Source: Saccharothrix sp. NRRL B-16314 (GTDB lineage Bacteria; Actinomycetota; Actinomycetes; Mycobacteriales; Pseudonocardiaceae). From it: a DNA stretch of 64,000 nt. The DNA lies in assembly GCF_000716595.1 (NCBI RefSeq), contig NZ_JNXC01000003.1, positions 310,001 through 374,000 on the forward strand. The letters are read 5' to 3'. Made by a program: the position numbers and the translations under genes. Under the pieces are notes generated by a model. The model made no database searches. It was given only the letters and a program-made list of their open reading frames with translations, and had not been told where the DNA came from. Every line of letters starts with the position of its first letter. The stretch's first letter is position 1. Below, in pieces: positions 9,020 to 20,220 of this stretch.

Positions 9020-9961
9020 GTGCAACGCTGGCGAGGGCTGGAACACCTACCGGGCGGCTGGGGCCGCTGCGTCGTGACCATCGGTGTGTTCGACGGTGTG
9101 CACCGCGGGCACCAGGCTTTGATCAACCGGGCGGTCCGGCTGGCCGACGACCGCGGCGTGCCGAGCGTCCTGATCACCTTCGACCCGCACCCGTCCGAGG
9201 TGGTCCGCCCTGGCAGCCACCCGGCGCAGCTGACCAGCCTGCACCGGCGGGCCGAACTGGTCGAGGGCCTTGGCGTCGACGTCTTCTGCGTGATCCCGTT
9301 CACCGCGGAGGTCGCGCGCACGCCCGCCGACGAGTTCGCGCACGAGGTGCTGGTCGACCGGCTGCACGTGGCGGCCGTGGTGGTGGGGGAGAACTTCACG
9401 TTCGGCCACAAGGCGGCGGGCAACGTCGAGCTGCTCCGCGCGCTGGGCAAGCGGTTCGGCTTCGTGACCGAGGGGGCGGATCTGGTGACCGACGACGGGG
9501 TGACGTACTCGTCCACGTACATCCGGGCGTGCATCGACGCGGGCGACGTGTCGGCGGCGGCGCACGCGCTCGGCCGGCCGCACCGGCTGGAGGGCATCGT
9601 GGTGCGCGGCGACGGGCGAGGCAAGGAACTGGGCTTCCCCACGGCCAACCTGTCCACCCCGCGGTTCGCCGCCGTGCCCGCGGACGGCGTGTACGCGTGC
9701 TGGTTCGTGCACAGCTCCGGCCGCCGCCTCAAGGCCGCGGTGAGCGTCGGCACCAACCCGACGTTCTCCGGCCGGGAACGGCGGGTCGAGGCGTTCGTGC
9801 TGGACGTGGACGAGGACTTCTACGGCCAGCGCGTGGCGCTCGACTTCGTTGACCGGCTGCGGGACATGGAGAAGTTCGACGGCGTCGAGCCGCTGCTGGA
9901 GCAGATGCACCGGGACGTGGCCGTTACCCGCGAACTCCTGGCGGACGCGGGCGAAGCCTGA
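9020..9961 (+). CDS. ribF: Bifunctional riboflavin kinase / FAD synthetase
   Basis: RibF phosphorylates riboflavin to FMN and adenylylates FMN to FAD. The 313-residue protein has the N-terminal nucleotidyltransferase domain with GVFDGVHRGHQALI (about residues 21-34) and SSTYIR, and the C-terminal flavokinase domain with GRGKELGFPTANLS and a conserved acidic RRVEAFVLDVDEDFYGQ region. The GTG start at 9020 (VQRWRGLEH) fits family N-termini; it is 10 bases after the small membrane protein. No FMN riboswitch-like leader is apparent, consistent with expression as part of the translation cluster. Confidence 0.96.
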   Translation: MQRWRGLEHLPGGWGRCVVTIGVFDGVHRGHQALINRAVRLADDRGVPSVLITFDPHPSEVVRPGSHPAQLTSLHRRAELVEGLGVDVFCVIPFTAEVARTPADEFAHEVLVDRLHVAAVVVGENFTFGHKAAGNVELLRALGKRFGFVTEGADLVTDDGVTYSSTYIRACIDAGDVSAAAHALGRPHRLEGIVVRGDGRGKELGFPTANLSTPRFAAVPADGVYACWFVHSSGRRLKAAVSVGTNPTFSGRERRVEAFVLDVDEDFYGQRVALDFVDRLRDMEKFDGVEPLLEQMHRDVAVTRELLADAGEA

Positions 9962-10052
9962 CGAGTGGACCAGGTGGGTGGAACCGCCCGTGCGACACCG
10001 GGCGACCTGGCAGTATGCCTTTCACGTCGGTCGGGCCAGGGGAGAGGCGAAG

Positions 10053-10538
10053 GTGGAGGACCACAACATCGTCCAGCGCAATCTCGCGTTGCAGCGGGAG
10101 TGGTACGGCGAACCCCTGGGCGACCGGGTGCGCCGGTTGGTGGTCGCGTTCGGGGTCTCCCAGGCGCAGCTCGCGGAGGTGCTCGGGATCAGCGCCCCCA
10201 TGCTGAGCCAGGTGATGAGCGGGCGCCGGGCCAAGATCGGCAACCCCTCCGTGCTGGCCCGGATGATCATGCTGGAGCGCAAGGTCCTCACCCCCGACGT
10301 GGCCAGCGGCGCCCCCGAGGCGTTGCAGCGCGCGCTGGACGACGTGCGGCTGTCGAAACCGACCGTGAGCCGCGAGTCACTGCCCGTCAACGGCGTGGAC
10401 GACGAGGCCGTGGTGTTCCCCTTCCTGCGCCGCCTGGCCGACCGCCGCGAGCTGTCGCAGGCCGCCGACGTGCTGGGCGAGGACTTCCCGGCGCTGGCGG
10501 AGCTGCTGCGCCGCGCCGGCAAGGGCCGCGAAGCCTGA
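10053..10538 (+). CDS. Helix-turn-helix (Xre-like) regulator
   Basis: A 161-residue DNA-binding protein. Residues about 20-70 hold an Xre-type helix-turn-helix (RVRRLVVAFGVSQAQLAEVL then SAPMLSQVMSGRR, the recognition helix), and the C-terminal half is charged and helical without a recognised ligand domain. The GTG start at 10053 follows GGGGAGAGGCGAAG; the frame is open upstream but enters ribF coding sequence in another frame. A gene of this type next to ribF recurs in actinomycetes. Target genes are unknown. Confidence 0.85.
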   Translation: MEDHNIVQRNLALQREWYGEPLGDRVRRLVVAFGVSQAQLAEVLGISAPMLSQVMSGRRAKIGNPSVLARMIMLERKVLTPDVASGAPEALQRALDDVRLSKPTVSRESLPVNGVDDEAVVFPFLRRLADRRELSQAADVLGEDFPALAELLRRAGKGREA

Positions 10539-10560
10539 GCGCCGGCAGCACGGGCGGGGC

Positions 10561-11019
10561 GTGCCGGTGAACCTGTTCTCCGCGATCTTCCCGCCCGACG
10601 ACGTCGTCGAGGAGCTGCACGACGCGCTCCGCCCGTTCCGCTCGGCGTACCCGCGGCTTCGCTGGCTGCACCCGACCCGCTGGCACGTCACCGTCCGGTT
10701 CTTCGGCGGCACCGAGCCCGTCGACCCGCTCGGCGGCCTGGACCGGGTGGCCGCGCCCGTCCTGCGGCTGCGCGGCAGCGGCACGTTCCGGCAGGTGCTG
10801 TGGATCGGCGTGGACGGTGCGCTGGCCGAGCTGGGTGAGGCGGCCCACGTGCCACCGGACTGGCACCCGCACCTGACGGTCGCCCGCGGCGTCGTGCTGC
10901 CGCACGTCGAGTTCACCGGTCGTGAGTGGACGGCGACCGAGGTCGCGCTGGTCGCCAGCCGTCCGGTCGAGGGCTACGCGGTGCTCGACCGAGTGCCCTT
11001 GAGCACGTCAAACGCGTAG
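10561..11019 (+). CDS. 2H phosphoesterase, RNA 2',3'-cyclic phosphodiesterase-like
   Basis: A 152-residue 2H phosphoesterase superfamily member (ThpR/LigT branch), which opens 2',3'-cyclic phosphates on RNA or small molecules. The two defining H-x-T-x motifs are present: HVTV (H42, T44) and HLTV (H104, T106). Both are preceded by Trp-containing strands as in ThpR. It is shorter than the usual 180-190 residues, lacking part of the segment between and after the motifs. The start is GTG at 10561; GTG 10567 is also possible. The physiological RNA substrate is not known for actinobacterial members. Confidence 0.85.
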   Translation: MPVNLFSAIFPPDDVVEELHDALRPFRSAYPRLRWLHPTRWHVTVRFFGGTEPVDPLGGLDRVAAPVLRLRGSGTFRQVLWIGVDGALAELGEAAHVPPDWHPHLTVARGVVLPHVEFTGREWTATEVALVASRPVEGYAVLDRVPLSTSNA

Positions 11020-11140
11020 GGTGCGACCACTGCTGGTAACCTCGACAGTTGGGTCTGGCTGCGGTCCGTGGCGGCCTGTACCGACTACCCCGCTCGTGCG
11101 GGGCCGCACGGCACTCACCAGTACAAGGAGTAACAAGCAC
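11020..11140 (+). promoter_or_regulatory. rpsO leader
   Basis: This 121-base leader carries a small hairpin (11088-11093 with 11098-11103, UCGU loop) and ends with the ribosome-binding site AAGGAG at 11125-11130. S15 genes are commonly autoregulated by S15 binding a structured leader; whether this one is cannot be decided from a single short hairpin. No convincing -35/-10 pair is seen, although TAACCT near 11036 is a possible -10. Confidence 0.4.
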
Positions 11141-11410
11141 GTGGCACTGACCACCGAGCAGAAGAAGACCATCCTCACCGAGTACGGCGTCCACGACACG
11201 GACACCGGTTCGGCCGAGGCCCAGGTCGCGCTGCTGAGCAAGCGCATCGCCGACCTGACCGAGCACCTGAAGATGCACAAGCACGACCACCACTCGCGTC
11301 GCGGGCTGCTCCTGCTGGTCGGCCGTCGCCGCCGGCTGCTGAACTACCTCGCGAAGGTGGACATCCAGCGCTACCGCGCCCTCATCGGGCGGCTCGGCCT
11401 GCGCAGGTGA
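11141..11410 (+). CDS. rpsO: 30S ribosomal protein S15
   Basis: S15 is a primary 16S rRNA-binding protein of the central domain of the small subunit. The product is exactly 89 residues, the family norm, with the signatures [12 protein letters not shown] and [23 protein letters not shown] at 11141 is set by the AAGGAG ribosome-binding site 11-16 bases upstream and by family length; the frame stays open further upstream only by chance. It precedes pnp in the classic rpsO-pnp arrangement, separated by a 222-base structured spacer. Confidence 0.98.
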   Translation: MALTTEQKKTILTEYGVHDTDTGSAEAQVALLSKRIADLTEHLKMHKHDHHSRRGLLLLVGRRRRLLNYLAKVDIQRYRALIGRLGLRR

Positions 11411-11416
11411 TGCGTG

Positions 11417-11453
11417 CCGAGGGGGAGTGACCACCGCGGTCGCTCCCCCTCGG
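11417..11453 (+). terminator. rpsO terminator-like hairpin
   Basis: A long stem pairs 11417-11432 with 11438-11453 (11 perfect GC-rich pairs at the base, then one G-U pair and four more pairs). It starts 7 bases after the rpsO stop and is followed by TGTAGTT. It probably attenuates transcription between rpsO and pnp and protects the rpsO mRNA 3' end. Confidence 0.75.
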
Positions 11454-11507
11454 TGTAGTTGACGACAAAGACGAGGGAAGCACGCGCGGCGCACGGGACG
11501 ACAGTTC

Positions 11508-11569
11508 GCCGGTCCTCGGTAGTGGCCCCCTGGTAGACGAAACCCAGGGGACTTCGATCGAAGACCGGC
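11508..11569 (+). promoter_or_regulatory. Structured pnp leader
   Basis: The spacer before pnp folds into nested hairpins: GCCGGTC at 11508-11514 pairs with GACCGGC at 11563-11569, enclosing a 7-bp stem (11527-11533 with 11544-11550). In E. coli and Streptomyces the pnp leader forms a double-stranded element cut by RNase III, after which PNPase degrades its own message. The nested structure fits such autoregulation, but cleavage here is inferred. Confidence 0.5.
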
Positions 11570-11632
11570 CTCGTCCGAACCGCGATCCCGCGCCCTGAGC
11601 GCGATGTGACCCGCATGACGAGGAGTACCCAT

Positions 11633-13872
11633 ATGACGGACATCGAGGTCCACGAGACTTCAGCCGTGATCGACAACGGTCGGTTCGGCACGCGCACCAT
11701 CCGCTTCGAGACCGGTCGCCTGGCCCGCCAGGCGGCGGGCTCGGTCGTCGCCTACCTGGACGACGAGACGATGCTGCTGTCGGCGACGACGGCGTCGAAG
11801 CACCCCAAGGAGCACTTCGACTTCTTCCCCCTCACGGTGGACGTCGAGGAGCGCATGTACGCGGCGGGCCGCATCCCCGGCTCGTTCTTCCGCCGCGAAG
11901 GCCGCCCGTCGACCGACGCGATCCTGACCTGCCGCCTCATCGACCGGCCGCTGCGCCCGTCCTTCGTGGACGGTCTGCGCAACGAGATCCAGGTCGTCAT
12001 CACGGTGATGAGCCTGAACCCGCAGGACCTGTACGACGTGGTGGCGATCAACGCCGCGTCCGCGTCCACGCAGCTCGCGGGCCTGCCGTTCTCCGGCCCC
12101 ATCGGCGGCGTCCGGGTGGCGCTCATCGAGGGCCAGTGGGTGGCGTTCCCGACCCACGAGCAGCTGGAGAAGGCCGTCTTCGACATGGTCGTCGCCGGCC
12201 GTGTCGTCGGTGACGACGTCGCGATCATGATGGTCGAGGCCGAGGCCACCGAGAAGGTCATCGACCTGATCGGCGAGGGCGCCACGGCGCCCACCGAAGA
12301 GGTTGTTGCGGCCGGCCTGGAGGCGTCCAAGCCGTTCATCAAGGCGCTGTGCGACGCGCAGGCCCAGCTGGCGCAGGTCGCCGCGAAGGCCACCGGCGAC
12401 TTCCCGACGTACCCGGCCTACCAGGCCGACGCCTTCGAGGCCGTCGAGCAGGCCGCGGCCGGCGAGCTGGGTCAGGCGATGACCATCGGCGGCAAGCAGG
12501 AGCGCGAGTCCCGCATCGACGAGATCAAGGCGTCGGTGCTGGAGAAGCTGGCCGAGCAGTTCGAGGGTCGCGAGAAGGAGGTCGGCGCGGCGTTCCGCTC
12601 GCTGACCAAGAAGCTCGTCCGCCAGCGCATCCTGCGCGACAAGGTGCGCATCGACGGCCGCGGCCTCACCGAGATCCGGTCGCTGTCGGCCGAGGTCGAG
12701 CTGATCCCACGGGCGCACGGCTCGGCGCTGTTCGAGCGCGGCGAGACCCAGATCCTGGGTGTCACCACGCTGAACATGCTGCGCATGGAACAGCAGATCG
12801 ACTCGCTGTCCCCGGAGACGCACAAGCGCTACCTGCACCACTACAACTTCCCGCCGTTCTCCACCGGTGAGACCGGCCGCGTGGGCTCGCCCAAGCGCCG
12901 CGAGATCGGCCACGGCGCGCTGGCCGAGCGGGCGCTGATGCCCGTGCTGCCCAAGCGCGAGGAGTTCCCCTACGCGATCCGCCAGGTGTCCGAGGCGCTG
13001 AGCTCCAACGGCTCGACGTCCATGGGCTCGGTCTGCGCGTCCACGATGTCGCTGCTCAACGCCGGCGTGCCGCTGAAGGCGCCGGTCTCGGGCATCGCCA
13101 TGGGCCTGGTGTCCGACGAGGTCGACGGCAAGACGGAGTACGTCGCGCTGACCGACATCCTCGGCGCCGAGGACGCGTTCGGCGACATGGACTTCAAGGT
13201 CGCCGGCACCAAGGAGTTCGTCACCGCGCTCCAGCTCGACACCAAGCTGGACGGCATCCCGTCCGAGGTCCTGGGCGCTGCCCTCGGCCAGGCGCGGGAC
13301 GCGCGGCTGACCATCCTGGAGGTCATGGCCGAGGCCATCGACAGCCCGGACGAGATGAGCCCGTTCGCGCCGCGCGTGACGTCGGTCAAGATCCCGACCG
13401 ACAAGATCGGCGAGGTCATCGGCCCGAAGGGCAAGATGATCAACTCGATCACCGAGCAGACCGGTGCCGACATCTCCATCGAGGACGACGGCACGATCTA
13501 CGTCGGCGCAGCGGACGGCCCGTCGGCCGACGCCGCGATCGACATGATCAACGCGATCGCGAACCCGCAGCTGCCGAAGGTCGGCGAGCGCTTCCTGGGC
13601 ACCGTGGTGAAGACCGCGGCGTTCGGCGCGTTCGTGTCCCTGCTCCCGGGCAAGGACGGCCTGATCCACATCTCCAAGCTGGGCAACGGCAAGCGGATCA
13701 ACAAGGTCGAGGACGTCGTCAACGTCGGCGACAAGCTCCGCGTCGAGATCGCGGACATCGACCAGCGCGGCAAGATCAGCCTCGTGCTGGTGAACGAGGA
13801 GGCGGAGCAGGCCCCGGCCGGCGACGCCCCCGCGCAGGACACCGCACCCGCCGAGGCCGAGGCCAACGCGCA

Positions 13873-13876
<4 letters not shown>
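11633..13876 (+). CDS. pnp: Polyribonucleotide nucleotidyltransferase (PNPase)
   Basis: PNPase degrades RNA 3' to 5' by phosphorolysis and can add tails. The 747-residue protein has two RNase PH domains (about residues 10-240 and 340-560) joined by a helical linker, then a KH domain with the GxxG loop in [15 protein letters not shown] (near residue 595) and an S1 domain near 650-725, ending in an acidic Ala/Glu tail. The ATG at 11633 is preferred because it has ACGAGGAG upstream and begins MTDIEVHET as in relatives. With RNase J (26114) in the same window, two central mRNA-decay enzymes lie close together. The gene ends in a 4-base overlap with the M16 peptidase frame. Confidence 0.98.
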
Positions 13877-16046
<2,170 letters not shown>

Positions 16047-16051
16047 GTCCG

Positions 16052-16507
16052 GTGCGGACCCGCACGGTCGCGTTCCTGATCACCGCCGCGCTGGCGGTGT
16101 ACTTCGTGCTGCTCGGCGGTCGGGCCGTGGTGCTGATGGGCACCGGCGACCCGGTCGGCATCGGCCTCGGCATCGGGGTGCTGCTGCTGCCGCTGATCGG
16201 CGCGTGGATCGCGTGGACGAACCTGAAGTTCGGTTTCACCACCGAGCGGATGGCGCGGCAGCTCGACGCGGAAGGTGCCCTGCCGGACACCTCCGCGCTG
16301 CCGCGCCGCCCGTCCGGGCGGGTGGACCGGGAGGCCGCCGACGCGTGGTTCGAGGAGCGCCGGGCCGACGTGGAGTCGCGGCCGGAGGACTGGCGGGCGT
16401 GGTTCCTGCTGGCCCAGGCGTACGACCTGGCCGGCGACCGGGGCCGGGCGCGCGACACCATGCGGAAGGCCATCGACCTGCACGGCGGAGCCTCAGGTCG
16501 AGCCTGA
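16052..16507 (+). CDS. Conserved membrane protein next to dapB (TPR-like tail)
   Basis: A 151-residue protein with two N-terminal transmembrane helices (about residues 6-26 and 36-57) and a soluble C-terminal region containing a single TPR-like helical hairpin (ADAWFEERRADVESRPEDWR to RARDTMRKAIDL). A transmembrane gene of similar size follows dapB in Mycobacterium tuberculosis (Rv2772c), so this is a syntenic family. The GTG start at 16052 is five bases after dapB. Its function is unknown; the tail suggests protein-protein interaction at the inner membrane face. Confidence 0.78.
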   Translation: MRTRTVAFLITAALAVYFVLLGGRAVVLMGTGDPVGIGLGIGVLLLPLIGAWIAWTNLKFGFTTERMARQLDAEGALPDTSALPRRPSGRVDREAADAWFEERRADVESRPEDWRAWFLLAQAYDLAGDRGRARDTMRKAIDLHGGASGRA

Positions 16508-16584
16508 ACCCCTGTCGGGGTGTGCGTCACACAACCGGGTGGTTCGAGGTGCGGCCGTCCGGGCGACCGGGTAGCCGGTTGGGC

Positions 16585-17037
16585 ATGGATCGTGCAGCGG
16601 TGGACCGCCTTTACGACTGTGACGTGCTCGACCGGCACGGCCGGCCCATCGGACCGGTCGCCGAACTGTGGCTGGCCAACGGCCGTCCGCTGTGGGCCGC
16701 GGTCCGCAGAGACGGCGGGGTCGCGCTGGTGCCCATCCGCGGCGCCCAGGTGCGCGACCGGCGGCTCGTCGTGCCGGTGGACCGGCGTGAGGTCGACGAC
16801 GCGCCGAGGGTCGGCGGGCCGGAGCTGTCCGAGGCGGAGCAGGTCCAGCTGCACGACCACTACGGGCTGAGGGTTCCGGAGCAGCGCCTGGTGCGGCACG
16901 AGCGCGGCGACCCGCCCACCGGCGGCAAGTCCACCGGTGCAAAGTCGACGAATGCCAAGTCCACCGGTGCCAAGTCCGGTGGGGTCAGTTCAGCCACCAG
17001 CCGGCCACAGCGGCAGGCGACGCGGCCAGCACGCTGA
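16585..17037 (+). CDS. PRC-barrel domain protein with Lys-Ser-Thr-Gly repeat tail
   Basis: A 150-residue protein starting at ATG 16585 (MDRAAVDRLYDCDV). Residues about 8-85 look like a PRC barrel: DRHGRPIGPVAELWL then VALVPIRGAQV, the short strands typical of this RNA- or protein-binding fold. The C-terminus holds a 5-residue repeat (KSTGA, KSTNA, KSTGA, KSGG) encoded by 15-base repeats. The last 53 bases overlap the 3' end of the opposing membrane gene. The role is unknown; PRC-barrel proteins in actinobacteria are often stress-associated or modify other proteins. Confidence 0.72.
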   Translation: MDRAAVDRLYDCDVLDRHGRPIGPVAELWLANGRPLWAAVRRDGGVALVPIRGAQVRDRRLVVPVDRREVDDAPRVGGPELSEAEQVQLHDHYGLRVPEQRLVRHERGDPPTGGKSTGAKSTNAKSTGAKSGGVSSATSRPQRQATRPAR

Positions 17038-17485
17038 ACCGGGCGAACCGGCCCACCATGCCGGTGGAGATGAACAGCCAGGACGACATGCCCGCCAGCC
17101 CCGCCAGCACGGTGGTGAACATGAACGGCGGCAGGCCGACGACCGAGCTGACCGCGTGCGTGCCGAACATCCAGTGCGGGTGCCGCTGACAGCGCAGGCG
17201 GACCCACTCCATCCGGGCCTTCCACTTCTGCCGCCGCGGCGACAGCGGCACGTCCGGCTTCTCCTTGCGCTTCAGGAACGCCGGTAGGTGCAGCGAACCG
17301 CGTGCGGCGAGGAAGTACAGCATCTTGCCCAGCACCTGGCCCACGGCCACCGCGAGGCCGATCCACCACCACGAGATGCCCGGCTGCTGGGTCACCAGCC
17401 CGATCACGAAGATCTCGATGCTGATCAACGGCAGCATCGCGGAGCCGAACGCGACGCCGAACGTGAGGCACAACCACCCGAGCAC
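16985..17485 (-). CDS. Small integral membrane protein (VTT/SNARE-assoc-like)
   Basis: A 166-residue leftward gene with four or five hydrophobic helices and a basic cytoplasmic loop (KRKEKPDVPLSPRRQKWKAR). The pattern GSAMLPLISIEIFVIGLV and a glycine-rich GLAVAVGQVLGKMLY helix resemble the VTT (SNARE-associated/YqaA-like) membrane family, but this assignment is tentative. Start GTG at 17485. It converges with the PRC-barrel gene, whose 3' end it overlaps, and lies 22 bases downstream of the acetyltransferase stop, so the two leftward genes are likely cotranscribed. Confidence 0.75.
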   Translation of the reverse strand: MLGWLCLTFGVAFGSAMLPLISIEIFVIGLVTQQPGISWWWIGLAVAVGQVLGKMLYFLAARGSLHLPAFLKRKEKPDVPLSPRRQKWKARMEWVRLRCQRHPHWMFGTHAVSSVVGLPPFMFTTVLAGLAGMSSWLFISTGMVGRFARFSVLAASPAAVAGWWLN

Positions 17486-17507
17486 CCGGCAGAGGCTACC
17501 CGTGCGG

Positions 17508-18059
17508 TCATGGCTCCAGTAGTAGTGCCAGCCCCCCGGTCACCCTGATTTCGCGCAACGGTCGCCCGCCGGCGTCCAGGGTGCGCACCGTGCCGTCCGG
17601 CTCCCACCCGGCCTTGCCGTAGAAGCCGATCGAGGCCTTGTCCGCCTCCGGCACCCACGCGACGCCCCTCGTCGCGCCCGCTTCACGCAGGTGTTCGGCA
17701 GCCGTGGCGAGCAGCCTCCCGCCGTGGCCGCGCCGTCCCCAGCGCGGCTCCACGAGCACGCTGACCAGCGCGGTCGTCCCGGCGTCCGGGGGCAGCGAGC
17801 CGTCCGCGCGGGCCACTTCGTCCTCGGGGGCCTGCCCGGCGACGCAGAACCCGACCGTCCACCCGCCCTCGACGGCGACGAACACCTGACCGCGCCCGAC
17901 CGGCTCGGACCACGCCACGGCGGTCTCGTCGACGTCGATCGCCTGGAGGACTTCGGTGGGCACGAGGTCCTCGTAGGCGGTCCGCCAGGTGTCTCGGTGG
18001 ATGCGGGCGATCTCCGCCACGTCGTCGGTTTGCGCGGTGCGCACTGTGGCGTCGGCCAT
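17508..18059 (-). CDS. GNAT family N-acetyltransferase
   Basis: A 183-residue GCN5-related acetyltransferase. The N-terminal VRTAQTDDVAEIARIHRDTW is the usual beta1-alpha1 start, strand 4 is TTALVSVLVEPRWG, and the acetyl-CoA pyrophosphate-binding loop is RRGHGGRLLATAAEHLRE (R/Q-x-x-G-x-G/A). The later GFYGKAGWEPDGTVR segment is the typical beta6 region. The acceptor substrate cannot be predicted. ATG start at 18059; divergent from the EamA transporter 63 bases away. Confidence 0.9.
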   Translation of the reverse strand: MADATVRTAQTDDVAEIARIHRDTWRTAYEDLVPTEVLQAIDVDETAVAWSEPVGRGQVFVAVEGGWTVGFCVAGQAPEDEVARADGSLPPDAGTTALVSVLVEPRWGRRGHGGRLLATAAEHLREAGATRGVAWVPEADKASIGFYGKAGWEPDGTVRTLDAGGRPLREIRVTGGLALLLEP

Positions 18060-18122
18060 GTCCGAACCCTATCGGCGGAAATCCGCGTGATTCGCGGGGT
18101 GTCGCGTGACAGCGTCTGCGAC

Positions 18123-18983
18123 GTGCGTTGGGCAGCGTTGGGCGTCGTGTACGTGGTGTGGGGTTCCACCTATCTGGCCATCCGGTTCAGCATCGAGTCG
18201 ATGCCGCCGCTGCTCTCGGGCGGATCCCGGTTCCTGGTCGCCGGTGCGGTGCTGGCGCTGCTGGTGGCGTGGCGGGGCAGCCTGCGGATGACGCGGCGGC
18301 AGTTCGGCTCGGCGGTGCTGCTGGGTCTGCTGCTGCCGGCCTGGGGCAACGGGCTGGTGGTGCTGGCCGAGCAGTCGGTGGCGTCCGGGCTGGCGGCGCT
18401 GCTGGTGGCGTCCGTGCCGCTGCACGTCGTGCTGATGCGGAGGTTCACCGGGGAGCGCCCGCCGGGGGTGACGTACGCGGGCGTCACCGTGGGGCTCGTC
18501 GGGTTGGCCGTGCTGGTGCTGGACGACGTGGGCGACTCGTCGTGGTGGGGGCCGTGGGTGGTGCTGCTGGCGGCGTTCGGGTGGGCGCTCGGGTCGTTCC
18601 TGAGTTCCAGGCTGGACACGCCCGCGAACCCGTTCGCGCTGTCGGCGGTGGAGATGCTGGCCGGTGGGGCGGCGCTGACGGTGGTCGGCCTGGTCGCCGG
18701 TGAGCGGGTGTCGTTCGACGCGATCACGACGTCGTCGTGGGTGGCGTGGGGGTACCTGGTGGTGTTCGGGTCGCTGCTGGCGTTCAGCTCGTACGTGTAC
18801 GTGCTGGGGCAGCTGCCGGTGTCGACCGTGGCGACCTACGCGTACGTGAACCCGGTGATCGCGGTGGTGCTCGGCGTGTGGCTGGCGGGCGAGCGGTTCG
18901 GGGTGTTGCAGCTGTTCGGAGGCCTGCTGGTGGTGCTGGCGGTGGTCCTGGTCGTGCAGGCGGAGCGGAAATGTCGTACCTGA
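18123..18983 (+). CDS. EamA (DMT superfamily) transporter
   Basis: A 286-residue protein of ten transmembrane helices made of two EamA repeats. It opens with VRWAALGVVYVVWGSTYLAI, the classic DMT family N-terminus, and the second repeat begins near WGPWVVLLAAFGWALGSF; YAYVNPVIAVVLGVWLAGE is the conserved end signature. GTG 18123 is chosen to match family starts; GTG 18087 or 18099 are in frame but add residues without homology. These are generally metabolite or amino-acid exporters; the substrate is unknown. Confidence 0.9.
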   Translation: MRWAALGVVYVVWGSTYLAIRFSIESMPPLLSGGSRFLVAGAVLALLVAWRGSLRMTRRQFGSAVLLGLLLPAWGNGLVVLAEQSVASGLAALLVASVPLHVVLMRRFTGERPPGVTYAGVTVGLVGLAVLVLDDVGDSSWWGPWVVLLAAFGWALGSFLSSRLDTPANPFALSAVEMLAGGAALTVVGLVAGERVSFDAITTSSWVAWGYLVVFGSLLAFSSYVYVLGQLPVSTVATYAYVNPVIAVVLGVWLAGERFGVLQLFGGLLVVLAVVLVVQAERKCRT

Positions 18984-18999
18984 GTGGGAGTATCCCGCC

Positions 19000-20220
19000 G
19001 TGCAGAAGATGAGCGCAGACGTCGCCCGGCGCATGGCACTCGGCGCCCAGGGTTTCACCGATCCCCGGCCCGCCGCCGCGCCCACCCGCAGACACCTCCA
19101 GAAGGTGCTGTCCCGGGTGCGGCTGTTGCAGCTGGACTCGGTGAACGTGGCCGTCCGCGCGCACTACATGCCGTTGTTCAGCAGGTTGGGCGCGTACTCG
19201 CCGTCGTTGCTGGACGAAGCGGCTTGGTCGCACAGCGCGCGTCGGCCGCGCCTGCTGGTGGAGTCGTGGGCGCACGAGGCGAGCCTGGTGCCGGTGGAGG
19301 ACTGGCCGTTGTTCCACTCGGGGGCCAAGCGTGACGGCTGGTGGAAGAACTACAGCGCGATGGCCGAGCGCTCGCCGCAGCTCGTGGACGACATCCTGGC
19401 GGTGGTGAAGGAGCTGGGGCCGGTCGGTGCCGGTGCGATCGAGAAGGCGCTGGCCGGTGGCGGGCCGAGGGCCAAGGAGCAGTGGGGCTGGAACTGGTCC
19501 GAGGTCAAGAAGGTGTGCGAGTACCTGTTCGGCTCGGGCGTGCTGACGACGGGGTCGCGGCGGAGCTTCGAGCGGCTGTACGACCTGAGCGAGCGCGTGC
19601 TGCCGCCGGAGGTGCTGGCCCGGCGGATGTCGATCTCGGCGGAGGAGGGCTCACGGGAGCTGGTGGCCCGTGCGGCGACGGCCCTGGGCGTCGCGACGGA
19701 GCCGGACCTGCGCGACTACTACCGCCTCCAGCCGGGGCGCAGTCGGCAGGCCGTGGCGGAACTGGTCGAAGAGGGGGTGCTGGAGCCGGTCGAGGTGCAG
19801 GGCTGGGGCGCGCCCGCGTACCGGCACGTCGAGGCCCGCGTGCCGCGCCGGATCACCGGGCGGGCGCTGCTGTGCCCGTTCGACCCGCTGATCTGGGAGC
19901 GGGCCCGGACGGAGCGGATCTTCGACTTCTTCTACCGGATCGAGATCTACGTGCCGGCGCCGAAGCGGGTGCACGGCTACTACGTGTTCCCGTTCCTGCT
20001 GGACGGCGAGCTGGTGGGGCGGGTCGACCTGAAGGCGGACCGCGCCGCGGGCGTGCTCCGAGTGCAGGGCGCGTACTCCGAGCCGACCGCGGATGTCGGC
20101 CGGGTGGCGGTGGAACTGGCCGCCGAGCTGCGCCACATGGCGGACTGGCTGGAGCTGGACACCGTGGAGGTAGTACCCCGCGGCGACCTCGCGCCCACGC
20201 TCAAGGCGGTGGTGGGCTGA
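19000..20220 (+). CDS. AlkZ/YcaQ-like winged-helix DNA glycosylase family protein
   Basis: A 406-residue member of the HTH_42 (YcaQ/AlkZ) family. E. coli YcaQ unhooks DNA interstrand cross-links, and Streptomyces AlkZ protects against azinomycin. The catalytic Q-hydrophobic-D motif is present as Q44-L45-D46 within RVRLLQLDSV. Tandem winged-helix regions follow, then the conserved LLCPFDPLIWERARTERIF and KRVHGYYVFPFLL blocks near residues 295-340. The GTG start at 19000 lies 16 bases after the EamA gene. It is more like the housekeeping YcaQ than a cluster-borne self-resistance gene, since no biosynthetic cluster adjoins it. Confidence 0.85.
   Translation: MQKMSADVARRMALGAQGFTDPRPAAAPTRRHLQKVLSRVRLLQLDSVNVAVRAHYMPLFSRLGAYSPSLLDEAAWSHSARRPRLLVESWAHEASLVPVEDWPLFHSGAKRDGWWKNYSAMAERSPQLVDDILAVVKELGPVGAGAIEKALAGGGPRAKEQWGWNWSEVKKVCEYLFGSGVLTTGSRRSFERLYDLSERVLPPEVLARRMSISAEEGSRELVARAATALGVATEPDLRDYYRLQPGRSRQAVAELVEEGVLEPVEVQGWGAPAYRHVEARVPRRITGRALLCPFDPLIWERARTERIFDFFYRIEIYVPAPKRVHGYYVFPFLLDGELVGRVDLKADRAAGVLRVQGAYSEPTADVGRVAVELAAELRHMADWLELDTVEVVPRGDLAPTLKAVVG

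Noticed and set aside
6448..9756. Minus-strand open frame of over 1000 codons opposite the MFS, truB and ribF genes
   Set aside because: Antisense to well-supported genes; composition is Arg/Pro/His-rich as expected from GC-rich third positions, with no domains.
9020..9961. FMN riboswitch before ribF
   Set aside because: Only 10 bases separate ribF from the preceding gene, leaving no room for the element.
11660..13669. Long minus-strand frame opposite pnp
   Set aside because: Antisense shadow; pnp is certain in this interval.
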